Part shown: positions 61,998 through 64,000 of the stretch, one piece after another
Position numbering within the stretch: position 1 is the first letter of the stretch
How the letters are laid out: every line of letters begins with the position of its first letter
Assembly: GCF_017874215.1 (NCBI RefSeq)
Contig: NZ_JAGGLB010000025.1
Coordinates: 62,001 to 126,000 of the forward strand
DNA: 64,000 bases
Reading direction: 5' to 3'
Source of the DNA: Paenibacillus eucommiae
Lineage (GTDB): Bacteria > Bacillota > Bacilli > Paenibacillales > NBRC-103111
The notes under the pieces: generated by a model
Database searches by the model: none
What the model was told of the DNA's origin: nothing
Seen by the model: only the letters and a program-made list of their open reading frames with translations
Program-made: the position numbers and the translations under genes

Positions 61998-64000
61998 TTA
62001 ATGCGCTTCAGGTTTATCTTCGGTCTTATCCGTAAGCGCGCCATCAGGCTCGGAATCCGTTTTTTGCTGAGCTGCTTTGGCAGCGACGATTTGATCGGTT
62101 GGCTGTGTGAAAAGTCCGTATAGGACGGCTGCTTGCTCTTGCCGGGTCATGGACTTCCTGGAGTGGAAATCAACTGAGCCATCTGGCTGAATCTGTACTT
62201 CCGGACCGTATATACCAAGGCTAACGATCATTTGTACGGCCTGTACGGCCCAATCCTCTGTTTCACCGGCCAGCTTAACATCCTCAAAAAGCTCAGGAGG
62301 ATACTGGTGAACTAAAAGCCGCCAGAGCATAATGGCAGATTCCTGACGGGTAATAGCGCGATTGGGCTCGAATTGCCCGAGGCCATTGCCTGTTACCATA
62401 CCCAGCTCGTATGCCATTTGGATATAGGCTGCAGCGGGATGTTCGTCAAGATCGGAGAATGCTAATTCCGCCGTCTTACTGCTTCTGATGCTGCTTGCTT
62501 CCAGCAATTTTTGCACGTAGTCGCCCCTTGTTACCGTTTGTTCAGGAGCAAAGGCTGCTTCAGCGTTATTCGAATAGTAGCCAAGGGATTGCAGACCAAG
62601 TATATATTTGGCATAGGGATGCGTCTCGTTCACATCTGTAAATCCTGCTGCTTTGGCACCTTTGCGTGCATATCCTAGCGGATTAATATAGGGTTCTTTC
62701 ATATAAGCCACTTCGCCAGACTCATCCAGTTTGAACGCTGTAAATTGTTTCATCACATCATCGACAAACAAGTTGTCGTCCACCTGTCTAAGAGCACGTG
62801 GTCCGATGAAAGTATCGGAAATGTTTAAAGCACCGTCCTTTTCCTCCTCAGTATACAAGGATGAAACCAAAACTTTCAAACGAAGATCGGCATATAAGCC
62901 GCTATACTTCTCCATCTTTTGACCGGATTGTGGAGTGTAAGCTTCCAGCTCAGCTGGCGCAGCATATTGCGGGAAAAACGTGCTAATGAATTGCGGATAA
63001 AATAAATTGCGCAGAGCGCTCTGCTTATTATAAGTAATAAATACGCCGGTATTTTGTTCGGGAATAAGGAACAGATAAGAGCTAAAGCCAATTAAATCAC
63101 CAGCCTTGGTAATGATCTTAGAACTGCTGCCAGCTCCCGGAAGCTGGAAAGCTGCTTCAAAGCCATAAGTGGTGTCCGGCATCAGGGGATGAATCGAGGA
63201 GCGGTACTGCTCCATCATCTCAACTGTATTCTCTGACAATATGCGGCTGGTGCCGCCTGCATTTCCTGCCCCGCCTGTTCCAACTGCTCCACCATTAAGG
63301 AAAGCAAGCATGAATTTGCCCACATCCTCTGCAGTCGACAGCATGCCTCCCTGCGGCATTACCGTAGGAGAGAGGGTGTACAAGTTAATAGGCTGATCGG
63401 CCGCATCATAGGAGACAGCCAAATTCTTCTTGAGCTCCCCATCTAAAAGAAAACCGCTGCTCTTCATGCCAAGAGGCTTGAACAGATGACGCTCCATATA
63501 AGCTTCGAAAGGCTCGCCACTCACTTTCTGTACAATCAATCCGAGCAGTAAAGAGGCGAAGTTATCATACATATACGCACTGCCTGGCTTGCGTACTACC
63601 GGCGGCATATGATCGCGGACGTAGTCTTCTATTTCTACAAATTTTTCGAAATCATTGTGAATATCTTCGGGCTCGGGATCGCGAATTTCAAATCCGGTAG
63701 TATGAGTCAACAGATGCTCTACGGTAACAGGTGTAGAAAAGGGGTTATCGAACTTGAGATCGCCGGCATATTTACGAAAATCTGCCTTCAGATCGATTTT
63801 TCCTTGCTCGACAAGCTGCATAATGGCTGCTGCTGTAAAGGTTTTGGATACAGAAGCGATACGAAAAACGGTGCGTGCAGGATCTACAGCCGTTTGCCCG
63901 GATTTATCCGAGTACCCGTAGCCTTTTTGGGCGAGCACTTTGCCATCCTTGACAATTACAGCTGAAGCCCCGGTATACAAGGACTTAGCTTGCTCGGATG
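61998..64000 (-). CDS. Serine beta-lactamase-fold protein with SLH domains, truncated by window
   Basis: The frame is open to the right edge, so the signal peptide and start lie outside. Residues show a class-C beta-lactamase/esterase fold: SxxK in RIASVSKTFTAAAIMQL, the YxN-type YDN in YMYDNFASLLLGL, and HTG in LTHTTGFEI. A further beta domain follows, then three SLH repeats (AAGFTDVNETHPYAKYI; LAFSDLDEHPAAAYIQMAYELG; FEDVKLAGETEDWAVQAVQM) that anchor it to the cell wall, and an acidic tail. Probably a surface esterase or D-aminopeptidase rather than a resistance enzyme. Confidence 0.88.
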   Translation of the reverse strand, partial: SEQAKSLYTGASAVIVKDGKVLAQKGYGYSDKSGQTAVDPARTVFRIASVSKTFTAAAIMQLVEQGKIDLKADFRKYAGDLKFDNPFSTPVTVEHLLTHTTGFEIRDPEPEDIHNDFEKFVEIEDYVRDHMPPVVRKPGSAYMYDNFASLLLGLIVQKVSGEPFEAYMERHLFKPLGMKSSGFLLDGELKKNLAVSYDAADQPINLYTLSPTVMPQGGMLSTAEDVGKFMLAFLNGGAVGTGGAGNAGGTSRILSENTVEMMEQYRSSIHPLMPDTTYGFEAAFQLPGAGSSSKIITKAGDLIGFSSYLFLIPEQNTGVFITYNKQSALRNLFYPQFISTFFPQYAAPAELEAYTPQSGQKMEKYSGLYADLRLKVLVSSLYTEEEKDGALNISDTFIGPRALRQVDDNLFVDDVMKQFTAFKLDESGEVAYMKEPYINPLGYARKGAKAAGFTDVNETHPYAKYILGLQSLGYYSNNAEAAFAPEQTVTRGDYVQKLLEASSIRSSKTAELAFSDLDEHPAAAYIQMAYELGMVTGNGLGQFEPNRAITRQESAIMLWRLLVHQYPPELFEDVKLAGETEDWAVQAVQMIVSLGIYGPEVQIQPDGSVDFHSRKSMTRQEQAAVLYGLFTQPTDQIVAAKAAQQKTDSEPDGALTDKTEDKPEAH

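Overview
The window reads as low-to-moderate GC Gram-positive chromosome, most likely Paenibacillus or a close relative in the Bacillales. The evidence is: Shine-Dalgarno sites of the AAGGAGG type with frequent TTG/GTG starts, YesM/YesN-type two-component regulators beside a sugar ABC importer, an S-layer-homology (SLH) protein, a perfect CcpA cre box, a ZTP riboswitch, and many small stress and detoxification genes (GNAT, VOC, DUF1801, GyrI-like). The genus is inferred from gene content only. I see no rRNA, tRNA, CRISPR array, transposase or phage structural gene.

Layout. 0-1.1 kb: the 3' part of prephenate dehydrogenase (tyrA). 1.3-7.1 kb: a probable sulfonate-sulfur operon (SsuC/SsuB-type transporter, DUF554 membrane protein, a flavoprotein and two-[4Fe-4S] ferredoxin pair resembling AsfA/AsfB or APS reductase, and a lipoprotein binding protein) framed by a promoter and a terminator. 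7.3-15.4 kb: single genes (GNATs, DHA2 efflux pump, nucleotidyltransferase, VOC protein, small hypotheticals) and a dead siderophore-binding-protein gene. 15.4-16.9 kb: a decayed locus with a complete ZTP riboswitch (promoter, aptamer, terminator), palindromic repeats, a 124-nt foldback element, and the C-terminal third of a purH-type gene.

17-28.2 kb: a carbohydrate-use locus. It has a secreted beta-propeller/Fn3 protein behind a cre box, a YesM/YesN pair, a binding protein with two permeases (one carrying a large insertion), a galactonate-dehydratase-type enolase-superfamily enzyme and an SDR dehydrogenase. No ATPase is encoded here, so a shared MsmX-type ATPase elsewhere is expected. 28.2-34.4 kb: an AT-rich surface-glycan block with a dead gene, sugar-nucleotide aminotransferase (RffA/WecE), its N-acetyltransferase partner, a GT2 glycosyltransferase, a polytopic GT-C-like protein and an acyltransferase-3.

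34.5-49.5 kb: unlinked metabolic and detoxification genes, including a CTP-synthase-like amidotransferase lacking catalytic His/Glu, cysK, Nudix, a Cof-type HAD phosphatase, a second nucleotidyltransferase, a divergent TetR/DHA2 pair and an APH-type kinase. 49.5-53.1 kb: a heterodimeric ABC exporter. 53.1-64 kb: P-loop kinases, an AraC/GyrI regulator, an alpha/beta hydrolase, a Nif3-family protein, a frameshifted ftsW/rodA-type gene, a deleted nucleotidyltransferase, a WYL regulator, and a beta-lactamase-fold/SLH protein cut by the window end.

The most notable features are the orphaned ZTP riboswitch next to the remnant of the gene class it normally controls, several repeat families (a 23-nt palindrome in seven copies with compensating changes, a ~190-bp element in two copies, a foldback element), and a high density of gene wrecks (at least seven). 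The sulfonate operon with its flavoprotein-ferredoxin pair is the best candidate for a little-described metabolic system.
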